NCBI GenBank assembly: GCA_017302015.1
Contig: JAFLEE010000024.1
Location: 1 to 60,390 of the forward strand
Direction of reading: 5' to 3'
Source: Spirochaetota bacterium
GTDB lineage: Bacteria; Spirochaetota; UBA12135; COTS27; JAFLEE01
Length of the DNA: 60,390 bases
In this document: one piece after another, positions 53,137-60,390 of the stretch
How the letters are laid out: each line of letters begins with the position of its first letter
Position numbering within the stretch: position 1 is the stretch's first letter
Program-made: the position numbers and the translations under genes
Notes under the pieces: model-generated
The model's input: only the letters and a program-made list of their open reading frames with translations
Told to the model about the DNA's origin: nothing
The model's database searches: none

Positions 53137-53715
53137 TTAAAATTTCAAATTCAAATTTACCAATGCACCATCGTTTTTCAGGTCTACGGAGAATGATAGA
53201 GGCCGTTTTTCGTTGAACAGTTCAATGGACCGGTTTAGACTGCGGCTTCCAGAGGAAATAATGAGGGATCCGATAAAAATCGTTACGACACCGCCGAGTG
53301 AGAGAGAGGTCATCAAGACTTGTGACTCTGTGGATATCGATCCAGTCAGCATGAGTGAAGACACCGCCCCGCCGAGACTGCCGCCAAGGAGTCCCGAACC
53401 AATGCCAAGGACTAAACTTCCGGACAAAACTTTTCTTTTTCCATTTTTAAACAAAGACGCAATCTCCTTGTTCGGCTGATTTTCCATGATAAGAGCCATG
53501 GTGTCAGGATCAATTGCATTTGTTCCCCAGTACGGGGTCAGGATCCCGTTTTTTGGGGCAAAGACAATCGGGCTTAATGTGGAAGTGGATTTGAGTTCCG
53601 TGAAATAATTGGTTGACCGAACGGCATTCGATGCAACTTGCATTTTGTATTTATTTGCCTGGCTTGCGGACAATAGCCCTAATAAAACAAACATCACACT
53701 TATAGATTTTTTCAA
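53137..53715 (-). CDS. Small exported or membrane protein of unknown function
   Basis: The 192-residue protein has a signal peptide (KKSISVMFVLLGLLSASQA). An extracytoplasmic stretch of about 70 residues follows, then two hydrophobic segments separated by a short loop (LVLGIGSGLLGGSLGGAVSS and LMTSLSLGGVVTIFIGSLII). It ends FSVDLKNDGALVNLNLKF, a barrel-like C-terminal strand pattern. The family is not recognised. Codon use is strongly AT-leaning compared with genes on either side, supporting horizontal origin. AAGGAGAA lies before the ATG. Confidence 0.6.
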   Translation of the reverse strand: MKKSISVMFVLLGLLSASQANKYKMQVASNAVRSTNYFTELKSTSTLSPIVFAPKNGILTPYWGTNAIDPDTMALIMENQPNKEIASLFKNGKRKVLSGSLVLGIGSGLLGGSLGGAVSSLMLTGSISTESQVLMTSLSLGGVVTIFIGSLIISSGSRSLNRSIELFNEKRPLSFSVDLKNDGALVNLNLKF

Positions 53716-53797
53716 AACATTCTCCTTTTTGTCTTTTTGATTATGCCATCGTGATGATTTCTACTGGTCGCATCTCCCTCGCCCCACCATCCCCATC

Positions 53798-54757
53798 TCA
53801 CCCATTCGAAGCCCTCCGCAACCGGTCATTAATCGCCCGCCCCAGCCCCTCTTCCGGCGCGGGGTAGGCATAGATAATCCGAGCCCCGCAAGCGTCAGCT
53901 TCGCGAAGCACGCGGTAGAGATTGCGGGCCCCCGTCTCAAGTAGGCCGTCGGGGGCGAGTACGAAGCGGCGAGGCCCATCCACAAAACGCTCCTCAGGCT
54001 TCCAAAAAATAAGGGCCGCACGGTCGGCGACATCCTGAGGCGGCGGAGACCCGGTGGGCAGGAGGACCATGGGCGTGCGGGGGGCGTAATGGGAGGGGAG
54101 TTCGCCGGGGGCCCGGGGAAGGGCGCTAGGCGCCGCAAGGCGGATCCCGGGGCAAACCGTGGCGATCTCTTCAATAGAGATACCGCCTTGGCGCACGATG
54201 ACCGGGGCGCCCCCAGCGTCGAGGCCCACGATGGTCGACTCGACCCCGACGCGGCAGGGGCCCCCGTCGAGGACGTAATCGATGGCATCGCCCAATTGGG
54301 CGAGCACGTGCTGGGGCTGGGTCGGGCTGATATAGCCGAAGGGATTGGCGCTGGGCGCGGCGAGGGGAAAGTCGAGGCGCGCGAGGAGGGCACGGGCGGC
54401 GTCGTGGGCGGGGATGCGCACGGCGACCGTGGGGAGGCCAGCGGTGACGAGGTCGCTGATGACGGCCCGCTTGGGGAGGAGGAGGGTCAGGGGCCCCGGC
54501 CAAAAACGCTCGGCCAGGAGGTCGAGGGGCGGGGGAATCCCCTCCACCCACTGCGCGAGGCGCTGCGCCGTGTCCGTATGGAGGATGAGTGGATCGAAGG
54601 TCGGCCGGTTCTTCACCCGGTAGATCGAGAGCACCACCGATTCGTCGAGGGCGTTGCCCGCCAGGCCGTAGACGGTTTCGGTGGGGATGGCCACGAGGCG
54701 GCCCGCGCGCAGGTGCGCCGCGGCCTCGTCCACCGAGGCGCCTAGACGAGCGGCCAC
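53798..54757 (-). CDS. Threonylcarbamoyl-AMP synthase (Sua5/YrdC family)
   Basis: The 319-residue protein has the YrdC core (LRAGRLVAIPTETVYGLAGN, then KNRPTFDPLILH, FWPGPLTLLLP, TVAVRIPAH, LAAPSANPFGYISPTQPQH) and a C-terminal Sua5 domain after a hinge (GELPSHYAPRTPMVLL). It makes threonylcarbamoyl-AMP from threonine, bicarbonate and ATP for the t6A modification of ANN-decoding tRNAs. The frame opens earlier, but GTG at 54757 is chosen because it starts just before the core and overlaps the folC stop by 16 bases. The Sua5 form, not short YrdC, is typical of archaea and many bacteria. Confidence 0.9.
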   Translation of the reverse strand: MAARLGASVDEAAAHLRAGRLVAIPTETVYGLAGNALDESVVLSIYRVKNRPTFDPLILHTDTAQRLAQWVEGIPPPLDLLAERFWPGPLTLLLPKRAVISDLVTAGLPTVAVRIPAHDAARALLARLDFPLAAPSANPFGYISPTQPQHVLAQLGDAIDYVLDGGPCRVGVESTIVGLDAGGAPVIVRQGGISIEEIATVCPGIRLAAPSALPRAPGELPSHYAPRTPMVLLPTGSPPPQDVADRAALIFWKPEERFVDGPRRFVLAPDGLLETGARNLYRVLREADACGARIIYAYPAPEEGLGRAINDRLRRASNG

Positions 54758-55965
54758 TGGAGTTCCCGCAGCGCGTGGCTGACGAGGGAGAAGGATCCGG
54801 TGAGGAGGGTGATGTCGTGGACGCGGGAGACGGCCTCCACGGCCTTCCAATCCGCGAGCACCGGCGGCCGGCCCTTCCCGCCACCGAGGGCCGCCAGATT
54901 GGCGGCGCGATTGCCGGGGGCCCAGGCGAGGTCGAGGTCGAAATAATGGCGCGCCCAGGTCCGGGGAAAGAGGCCGAGCATCTTTTTAAGCGGCTTGTCG
55001 GAGAGGCAGAAGAAGACGACGGCCACGCGCCTGCCGCGCAGGTGCGGATCGCGCTTCACCGAATCCACCAACCTCTCGACGGCGAAGGGGTTATGCGCCC
55101 CGTCCAGGAGGTAGCGGCCCAGTCGTTGGTAGCGCCCGGCCACGGGGCTCGAGAGCACGCGGTGCGCGGCGCGGGGCCCGAGTTCTCCCCCGAGGCGCCG
55201 GAAGGCGGCCAGGGCCAGGGCCCGGTTGCCGTCCTGGTAGCGCGGCGAGGGGAGGGCGGGGGGGAGGAGGCCCGCGTCGTTTTCGGATACGATCGTAAGG
55301 GGTGCGCGTTCCCGCTCCGCCTTCTGGCGGATCACCCGGGCGGCGGCGGGGCGCTGGGGGGAAGTGAGCACGGGAATGCCCCGCTTGATGATGCCCGCCT
55401 TCTCGGAGGCGATGGCGTCGAGGGTGTCGCCCAGCTTGTCCATATGGTCGAAATCGATGGGGGTGATGAGGCAGAGTTCGGGGGAGAGGACGTTGGTGGA
55501 ATCCAGCCGGCCCCCCAGGCCGGTCTCCATGACCGCGAAGGAGACGCCGCAGGCCTTGAAGTGCACGAGGGCCATGGCGGTGAAGAACTCGAAGACGGTG
55601 GGGCGCAGTTTCGCCCGGCGCGCGGCGCGTTCGCAGGCCTCGAAGAGGCGGGTGAACTCGGCCCAGGACAGGGGCCGGCCCCCGACGCGGATGCGGTCGC
55701 GCTCGTCGAAGACCTGGGGCGACGTGTAGAGCCCGGTCTTCTCGCCGGACTCGGTCAAGAGGCGCGCGAGGTAATGGCAGGTCGAGCCCTTGCCCTTGGT
55801 GCCCGCGACGTGGACGATGCGCAGGCGGGCCTCGGGGTTCCCGAGGGCCGCGAGCAGCGCGCGCATCCCGTCGAGGTGGTAATGCTTCGCCGTGTAGGAG
55901 GCCGTGCGACGCCGCGCGAAATCGGTGTAGGCGTAGAGGCGGTCGAGGACCGCTTGGGGGCTCAT
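54742..55965 (-). CDS. folC: Bifunctional folylpolyglutamate/dihydrofolate synthase FolC
   Basis: The 407-residue Mur-ligase-type protein has the P-loop VAGTKGKGSTCHYLARLL, FTSP-like LYTSPQVFDERDRI, GLGGRLDSTNV, and FDHMDKLGDTL in the middle domain. A C-terminal domain with YLLDGAHNPFAVERL follows. It adds glutamates to folate, and in many bacteria also joins dihydropteroate and glutamate. Its ATG overlaps the stop of the upstream lipoprotein-like gene (TCAT, 55962-55965), and its end overlaps the Sua5 gene, so the three form one unit. Confidence 0.94.
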   Translation of the reverse strand: MSPQAVLDRLYAYTDFARRRTASYTAKHYHLDGMRALLAALGNPEARLRIVHVAGTKGKGSTCHYLARLLTESGEKTGLYTSPQVFDERDRIRVGGRPLSWAEFTRLFEACERAARRAKLRPTVFEFFTAMALVHFKACGVSFAVMETGLGGRLDSTNVLSPELCLITPIDFDHMDKLGDTLDAIASEKAGIIKRGIPVLTSPQRPAAARVIRQKAERERAPLTIVSENDAGLLPPALPSPRYQDGNRALALAAFRRLGGELGPRAAHRVLSSPVAGRYQRLGRYLLDGAHNPFAVERLVDSVKRDPHLRGRRVAVVFFCLSDKPLKKMLGLFPRTWARHYFDLDLAWAPGNRAANLAALGGGKGRPPVLADWKAVEAVSRVHDITLLTGSFSLVSHALRELQWPLV

Positions 55966-56837
55966 GGGGCCCGGCGTTTGAGCGTGAAGCGGGTGCTGCC
56001 CGCCCATTCGACGGTGGTCTCGACCCCGGTGGATTGGGATTGGCCGCTCGTGACGATGTGGGCGCGCAGGCTCATCTCTTCTTCGAGGGGATGGCGGGCG
56101 GGGTCGCGGGGAAGGAGGCTCGACCCCGCGGATTCGAGGGTGGACTTCACCAGGCGCATGCCCGGGGCGAGGACGGGCGTCGCGTTGGTCACGCGCACCA
56201 CCCGGTTCACCCGGATGCAATCGACGTCCCCGACGCGCGGGGCTTCGCCGAGGCCGCAACTCCCCGAGACGTCCTTGGCCTTGGCGGTGAGGCCGCTATG
56301 GGCGAGTTCCGCGGCGACCCGCTCGGTGGAGAGGCCCCATTCGGCGCCGAGCCTGCGCGGCAAGCGGGTGCCGTAGAGGTCGTCGTCGGAGGCGCCCCCC
56401 TTGGCCATGGAGAGCAGGAGGGGCAGGGCGCCCTGGGCCGATTCGGAGAGCGCCGCGCCGCGGGCCTCGTAGGCGTCGACCCCGTTGGTCACCCGGGCGG
56501 CGAGGGTCGCGCCCTTGGGGAGGAGCGTCTCGGTCTTGTCGGCGAGGACCTTCTCGAGGCGTTCCACCTCCACCGAACAGGCGCTCATGCGCCCGCGGGC
56601 GTCGATGGCCTGGACCGTGACCACCCCCTCGAGGATGGCGGTGTAGGAGGCGGCGAAGATCCGGGGGGATTCTTTCGTGGTGAGGGTGGTCTGCTCCTGG
56701 TGGGCCGCGCTCACCTGGAGATGGAAGCGTTCGCCGACCTTGTAGGGACGGTCGAGGCGGATGGGAACGCCGAGGCCCTTGGGGGTGCAATTCCAGAAGG
56801 CGAAAAGGGCGAGGAAAACGGGGAGGGCGAGGCGCAT
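55962..56837 (-). CDS. Exported protein of unknown function
   Basis: The 291-residue protein has a signal peptide (MRLALPVFLALFAFWNC) with a Cys that is only a poor lipobox. A beta-rich body follows (YKVGERFHLQVSAAHQEQTT, ASYTAILEGVVTVQAIDARG, VNRVVRVTNATPVLAPGMRL). The even strand spacing suggests a two-domain beta-sandwich. The family is not recognised. Its first-gene position before folC and sua5 looks like an accident of packing and not a functional link. Confidence 0.6.
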   Translation of the reverse strand: MRLALPVFLALFAFWNCTPKGLGVPIRLDRPYKVGERFHLQVSAAHQEQTTLTTKESPRIFAASYTAILEGVVTVQAIDARGRMSACSVEVERLEKVLADKTETLLPKGATLAARVTNGVDAYEARGAALSESAQGALPLLLSMAKGGASDDDLYGTRLPRRLGAEWGLSTERVAAELAHSGLTAKAKDVSGSCGLGEAPRVGDVDCIRVNRVVRVTNATPVLAPGMRLVKSTLESAGSSLLPRDPARHPLEEEMSLRAHIVTSGQSQSTGVETTVEWAGSTRFTLKRRAP

Positions 56838-56946
56838 GGGAAATCCTGGGGAAAGGCGGCGGGAGGCCGTGGGTGGTGGCGAATCGTAACTCGCAACCCG
56901 GGTTTAACGCAATTGGGGCGAAGGGGCGGGGATGCTATCCTTCGCC

Positions 56947-58104
56947 ATGGGCCTTTCCCGGTTCCCGACTTGGCTGAGTCTTTTCGCCGCGGCATTCCTG
57001 ATCGCCGCCCCCTGTTTTGGGCAAGGGTCGAATAGGCCCAACGCGCGCCCTGCGGCGGCACACGGCCCCGCCAAGCAGGCGACGGTGAGCCAGCTCGTGG
57101 AAGGGACGGCCGAGATTCCAGGCACCAATATCCGCGAGGGGTTCGATCGGGCCCGCAAGGCCGCGTTCCTCCTGGCCCGGGAGAAAACCGCCGAGGGCGG
57201 GACCCTGGCCTCCGGGAAACCCGCGGATGCCTACCAGGTCGTTCGCTACGAATTACTAGGCGAGTCCCAGGCCGGCAAGCTCGCTTGGGTGAAGATCCGC
57301 GCGGAGGTCGGGCTTGCGGCGACGGCCGAGACCTTGCAGATCCCGCCGGACCTCTTCGCCCGCTATCGCCTCCTGGTCCTCACCGATGAGCCTTCCATCG
57401 AGACCGGGCGGCCCCTCGGGCAACTCAAGAGCCTCCTGGAGGATTCCCTCCTTAAGGCGGGGTTCCGCCTGGTGGATCGCCGGGCAGGCCCGCCCGCCGA
57501 CGCGGCATTCCCATCCACCCCGGGGAGTCTCGAGGCCCTCTCCAGGACCTTCGGGGATGATCTCCTCGTCATCGTGGGCAAGGCCTCCGCCACCGAGCAG
57601 AGTATGCGGGGCATCGCGGAAATTCCCCAGAACTTCAAAAGCGCCCGCGTCAGCGTGGCGGTCTCCGCGATCGTCGCGGCGGACGGCACGGTGATGGCGT
57701 CGGTCTCCACGAATACGTCGGGGGCCGGACTCGGCCTGGAGGCCGCCGAACTCCGGGCCCTGCGCGTCGCTTTCGGGGGGAAGGTCGATGTGGCGCGGGG
57801 ATTGATTTCGGGCATCGCCGCCACCTGGGGCGCCTGGGAGACGAACGGCTTCGAATACATGGTGGTCTTCCCGCAGCCTTCCGGCTCCACCGATATGAAG
57901 ATCGAGGAAGAGATCCGCAAGCTCTCGGACAAGATCAAAGGGGCGCAGGAAATAAGCCCATCCCCCGCGGGAACTCGGGCCTTTCGGGTGCGCTTCATCG
58001 GCACGCGCGCCCAATTCGAGAAGGTCCTCACGGAGGGGAAGCCCGCTTGGGGGATGAAGCGCGTGGTGGAACGCCGGGGGATGCGCTTGGTCTTGGGGCC
58101 ATGA
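56947..58104 (+). CDS. Exported protein with LPP20/flagellar-assembly-T-like pattern
   Basis: The protein of about 385 residues has a signal peptide (WLSLFAAAFLIAAPCFGQ). An N-terminal segment VEGTAEIPGTNIREGFDRAR resembles the LPP20/FlgT-type N domain that begins many envelope lipoproteins, and a later soluble part has FGDDLLVIVGKASATEQSM and EYMVVFPQPSGSTDMKIEEE. TATCCT ends 5 bases before this ATG, which favours it over the earlier in-frame ATG at 56932. Function unknown. It overlaps the SpoU methyltransferase gene by ATGA. Confidence 0.6.
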   Translation: MGLSRFPTWLSLFAAAFLIAAPCFGQGSNRPNARPAAAHGPAKQATVSQLVEGTAEIPGTNIREGFDRARKAAFLLAREKTAEGGTLASGKPADAYQVVRYELLGESQAGKLAWVKIRAEVGLAATAETLQIPPDLFARYRLLVLTDEPSIETGRPLGQLKSLLEDSLLKAGFRLVDRRAGPPADAAFPSTPGSLEALSRTFGDDLLVIVGKASATEQSMRGIAEIPQNFKSARVSVAVSAIVAADGTVMASVSTNTSGAGLGLEAAELRALRVAFGGKVDVARGLISGIAATWGAWETNGFEYMVVFPQPSGSTDMKIEEEIRKLSDKIKGAQEISPSPAGTRAFRVRFIGTRAQFEKVLTEGKPAWGMKRVVERRGMRLVLGP

Positions 58105-58958
58105 AGACCGCTCGGGGCCACGGGATGATCCGGGCCACCGCGATCCGTTCGGAGAACGACGCGTTCCAGATCGTCTCCTCCCTCAAGGGGAACCGGGAAA
58201 AGCGCCAGCGCCACGGGGAAGTCTTCGTCGAGGGGATCGAATCGATCAAGCAACTCGCGGCCTCGGGCCATGGGGTGACCCGGTTCCTCTTCCGCGCCGG
58301 TGCGCCGCTCTCCGCCTGGGCGCAGAGCCTCATGGAGGCGCACCCCCGGGCGGCGCGCTTCGAATTGACCGAAGCCCTCTATTTGAAATTGTGCGATAAA
58401 AGCGAGCCCTCCGAACTCCTCGCGACGGGTCGGCTCCCGAAGGCGCGCCTCGAGGATTTTCCGGTGGGCGCCGAGTCCGTGGTGCTTCTCTTCGACCGCC
58501 CCAGCGATTTGGGAAATTTCGGGACCCTGGTGCGCACCTGCGACGCCTTCGGCGTGGATGCGGTGTTTCTGGCGGGACATGGGGTGGATCCCTTCGACCC
58601 GAAGGCCATCCGCGCGAGCCTGGGGAGCGTGTTCCGCCTCCCGATCATCGCGGTGGAATCCAGCGAGGCTCTCGCGCGCTGGGTGCAGGCGCAGTCCGCC
58701 GCGGTCGGCCTCCAGGTCATTGGCAGCGATTCGGGGGGAAGCCACCGGCTCTCGGACCTCGACCTGAGGCCGCCGCTGATGTTCGTGGTGGGGAATGAGG
58801 CCCGGGGAATGAGCGTGAACTTAAAATCCCTGTGCGGGAAGATCGCCTCGATCCCCGTCGTCGGCAGCGTCAATTCCCTCAATGTCGCCTGCGCGGGATC
58901 CATCCTTTTGTGGGAATGGCATCGGAAGAAGCCGGATGGGAAAGGGAGATCAAAATGA
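58101..58958 (+). CDS. TrmH/SpoU-family RNA 2'-O-methyltransferase
   Basis: The 285-residue protein has an N-terminal substrate-binding domain (KRQRHGEVFVEGIESIKQLA) and the SPOUT knot with the three SpoU motifs: LGNFGTLVRTCDAFGVDAV, FVVGNEARGMS and IPVVGSVNSLNVACAGSILL. It transfers a methyl group from S-adenosylmethionine to a ribose of tRNA or rRNA. The target (Trm34/rlmB-like) cannot be decided by eye. Starts by ATGA overlap with the previous gene and overlaps the next one the same way. Confidence 0.9.
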   Translation: MKTARGHGMIRATAIRSENDAFQIVSSLKGNREKRQRHGEVFVEGIESIKQLAASGHGVTRFLFRAGAPLSAWAQSLMEAHPRAARFELTEALYLKLCDKSEPSELLATGRLPKARLEDFPVGAESVVLLFDRPSDLGNFGTLVRTCDAFGVDAVFLAGHGVDPFDPKAIRASLGSVFRLPIIAVESSEALARWVQAQSAAVGLQVIGSDSGGSHRLSDLDLRPPLMFVVGNEARGMSVNLKSLCGKIASIPVVGSVNSLNVACAGSILLWEWHRKKPDGKGRSK

Positions 58959-59542
58959 ACGAACGCCTGGCGAAGCAGATCGAGTTCCTCGTCGAGATCG
59001 ACAAGGTCAAGCAGGTCTTCCGGCGCACTCGGCTCTACGACCATACGCGCTACGAGAACGACGCCGAGCACGGGTGGCATATGGCCGTCATGGCCCTGGT
59101 CCTCTGCGAACACGCCAACGAGCCGGGGCTCGACCTCGCCCGGGTCGTGAAAATGGCCCTCCTCCACGACCTCGTCGAGATCGACGCCGGCGACACCTTC
59201 CTCTACGACCCGGACCAGGCGGCGAAGGCCGTGAAGGAGGCCGCGGCGGCCAAGCGGATCTTTGGCCTGCTTCCGCCCGACCAGCGCGACGCCTTCCACC
59301 TCCTCTGGGAGGAGTTCGAGAAAAAGGAGACCCCCGAAGCCCGCTTCGCCGGCGCCCTGGACCGCCTCGGGCCGGTGATGCAGAACGCCCGCGACGCCGG
59401 CCACGCCTGGAAAAAGCACGGCGTGCGATCCGGTGACGTGCTGCGGGTGAATCAGCAGATCGAAAAGGGATCCCGGGCGATCTGGGAATATGCGGAGTCG
59501 ATCATCCAAGAGGCGGTGCGGGAAGGGCATTTGGAGAGATGA
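58955..59542 (+). CDS. HD-domain nucleotidase-like protein (YfbR/HDDC2 type)
   Basis: The 195-residue protein has an HD fold with RYENDAEHGWHMAVMALVL, MALLHDLVEIDAGDTFLYD and a helix ending EEFEKKETPEARFAGALDRL. This matches the YfbR/HDDC2 branch, 5'-deoxynucleotidases that remove phosphate from nucleoside monophosphates using divalent metal ions. It overlaps the SpoU gene by ATGA and is the last gene of the 56.9-59.5 kb run. Confidence 0.85.
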   Translation: MNERLAKQIEFLVEIDKVKQVFRRTRLYDHTRYENDAEHGWHMAVMALVLCEHANEPGLDLARVVKMALLHDLVEIDAGDTFLYDPDQAAKAVKEAAAAKRIFGLLPPDQRDAFHLLWEEFEKKETPEARFAGALDRLGPVMQNARDAGHAWKKHGVRSGDVLRVNQQIEKGSRAIWEYAESIIQEAVREGHLER

Positions 59543-59615
59543 GGAGGGGCTCGTCTTCGGGCCCAGTGCGTCGTTTTCTCTCAATTCGCGGGAAGGGTGA
59601 TTATGATATACGCCT

Positions 59616-59939
59616 TCAAACGCACAGAGCCCGTTTCCCTTTCATTTTCCCGTGGCTTTCAATTTGCTTTTCTGTTTGAATTTGCCGTGCCAGATATATC
59701 TTGGCTAGGCTCTGGTAAGGCACATCCATACGGTTTGCCTTCACCTTAAGGAAATTAATCATGTCCTCGGGTAGGCGGATTGAGATAGACTTAGTTGATG
59801 GCTTGAGGTTGGGGAAAATAACGGTCTTCCCCCCTTTTGGGCTCATGTAGTCCAAAGGGCTGTTCTTTGCCCAAAACTCTCTCTCCTGGTCCTCAGAGGT
59901 AAAATGAGGGATAGGCTTCTTATTGCTGTTGGTTTTCAT
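59616..59939 (-). CDS. brnA: BrnA/CopG-type antitoxin
   Basis: The 107-residue protein has the BrnA C-terminal ribbon-helix-helix (TKSISIRLPEDMINFLKVKA, then MDVPYQSLAKIYLARQI) and an N-terminal toxin-binding stretch (FTSEDQEREFWAKNSPLDYM). It neutralises BrnT and usually represses the operon as a complex. It overlaps brnT by 20 bases. AT-rich composition suggests recent arrival with its toxin. Confidence 0.85.
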   Translation of the reverse strand: MKTNSNKKPIPHFTSEDQEREFWAKNSPLDYMSPKGGKTVIFPNLKPSTKSISIRLPEDMINFLKVKANRMDVPYQSLAKIYLARQIQTEKQIESHGKMKGKRALCV

Positions 59940-60222
59940 AGTGTCCCCTCTCCTTCCTGCTCATATCCCTTGCCGAAATAACTCTTATCAGGGTTCCTCG
60001 GATTGTAAAAATGATCGTTAGCCATCTCCCTTCATCTGTGGTTCCGAGTAGCGCATGTCTTTGTTCCCCTTGGGAGTGCTTCTCATCGTCCCAAAGAATC
60101 GGCGGCAGATTGAAGAACATCTGCTCGGCTTCCCCATTGGACACTTGGTGACTTAGGTGGTTTTTATTTCTATTTCCCTTGTCCCATTGGAATCCCGTGA
60201 CGCCGTCAAGTATCTCAATCAT
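59920..60222 (-). CDS. brnT: BrnT-type ribonuclease toxin
   Basis: The 100-residue protein fits BrnT (RelE-like fold): FQWDKGNRNKNHLSHQVS, EQMFFNLPPILWDDEKHS, RHALLGTTDEGRWLTIIFTI and RVISARDMSRKERGHYENQ, with the late R-x-x-SARxM-x-x-xE-xx-YE pattern. The toxin cleaves RNA and halts growth when BrnA is lost. It is the first gene of the pair. Its start lies about 48 bases from the IS left end at 60270, so the IS may carry or replace part of its promoter. Confidence 0.9.
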   Translation of the reverse strand: MIEILDGVTGFQWDKGNRNKNHLSHQVSNGEAEQMFFNLPPILWDDEKHSQGEQRHALLGTTDEGRWLTIIFTIRGTLIRVISARDMSRKERGHYENQQQ

Positions 60223-60269
60223 GACTTCTAAGTGTCTATAGGATCAATATACGAGTCAAGGTCTCGCAT

Positions 60270-60329
60270 TGCATCACCAGAATTCCGGACGAAAGCCCCC
60301 CATTGCCTCAACTAAAAATCCGGACGAAA
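60270..60329. repeat. Left terminal repeats of an IS21-like element
   Basis: The outer repeat TGCATCACCAGAATTCCGGA (continuing CGAAA, 60270-60294) and inner repeat TTGCCTCAACTAAAAATCCG (continuing GACGAAA, 60303-60329) are the inverted counterparts of the repeats at 61-116. The element should start at TG (60270). Unique window sequence ends at 60269. Confidence 0.65.
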
Positions 60330-60354
60330 CGGTCGGCTCTTTTAGGAGCCAATC

Positions 60355-60390
60355 GTGGAAATGGAAAAAAATGGGGCTATGAGCCTCACC
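60355..60390 (+). CDS. 5' end of a gene, probably the IS21-type transposase (partial)
   Basis: AGGAG (60344-60348) is followed after six bases by GTG at 60355, with ATG at 60361 as an alternative. The frame reads VEMEKNGAMSLT and runs off the window. Its place just inside the left terminal repeats is where istA begins in IS21-type elements. The 12 residues are not enough to identify it independently. Confidence 0.4.
   Translation, partial: MEMEKNGAMSLT

Noticed and set aside
52972-53196. 74-codon plus-strand frame in the AT-rich island
   Set aside because: No signal peptide, known motif or ribosome site, and it overlaps the end of the exported-protein gene at 53137.

Overview
The window is a GC-rich chromosomal segment of a diderm (Gram-negative type) bacterium. 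Predicted lipoproteins, beta-barrel proteins, Sec signal peptides, an ECF sigma/FecR pair and many secreted carbohydrate-active or LamG proteins support this. The mix of a heparinase/alginate-lyase family enzyme, an anaerobic sulfatase maturase, aminosugar enzymes, a cyclophilin-FKBP fusion, an HATPase-HDOD fusion and HD-GYP/GGDEF-EAL/SpoIIE signalling would suit an uncultured PVC, FCB or spirochaete-like lineage. The phylum cannot be fixed from the sequence alone.

Both edges carry what look like the ends of one IS21-type element in the same orientation: a right end at 61-116 and a left end at 60270-60329. The unique sequence therefore lies between two direct IS copies. 0.1-4.2 kb holds a 5'-nucleotidase-type enzyme, a LamG protein and a LarA-like racemase around a symmetric operator. 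4.2-9.0 kb is a housekeeping run (lepA, a PEGA-domain membrane protein, ftsY, crcB). 9.1-11.9 kb is a DUF58/BatA-like pair. 12-18.6 kb holds envelope proteins, an anSME-type radical SAM enzyme, an MBL-fold hydrolase and a TfoX-N protein.

18.7-21.7 kb is a two-gene cassette: a PfkB kinase-HAD phosphatase fusion, broken by a one-base frameshift, followed by a deoxyhypusine-synthase-like protein, both behind a strong promoter buried in an operator. 22-28 kb holds an HD-GYP protein, a dual-family peptidyl-prolyl isomerase, a LysE exporter, an unknown 542-residue protein and the HATPase-HDOD protein. 28-32 kb has a LamG protein and a large polysaccharide lyase with its own operator-promoter. 32.5-35.3 kb has a multi-pass membrane protein and a GT2 glycosyltransferase. 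35.3-39.7 kb is an envelope cluster: ECF sigma factor, FecR-type anti-sigma factor, a small secreted protein, a beta-barrel protein with a TolB/CsgG-like tail, and a FecR lipoprotein.

39.8-42.7 kb encodes PIG-L deacetylase, a NagB-like isomerase/deaminase and an esterase, probably for aminosugar use. 43-51 kb has pyruvate kinase, a phosphoesterase, divergent EAL and SpoIIE signalling proteins, and hisH-hisF. 51.1-53.8 kb is visibly AT-richer (DUF3179 and orphan small proteins) and looks acquired. 53.8-59.5 kb returns to the host style with folC, a Sua5-type tRNA-modification gene, a TrmH/SpoU methyltransferase and an HD phosphohydrolase. A brnT-brnA toxin-antitoxin pair sits next to the right-hand IS copy.

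Three AT-rich promoters with perfect TTGACA boxes overlap different dyad operators, yet no DNA-binding repressor is encoded in the window. Several other genes have a -10-like hexamer only 5-8 bases before the start codon, suggesting leaderless transcripts.
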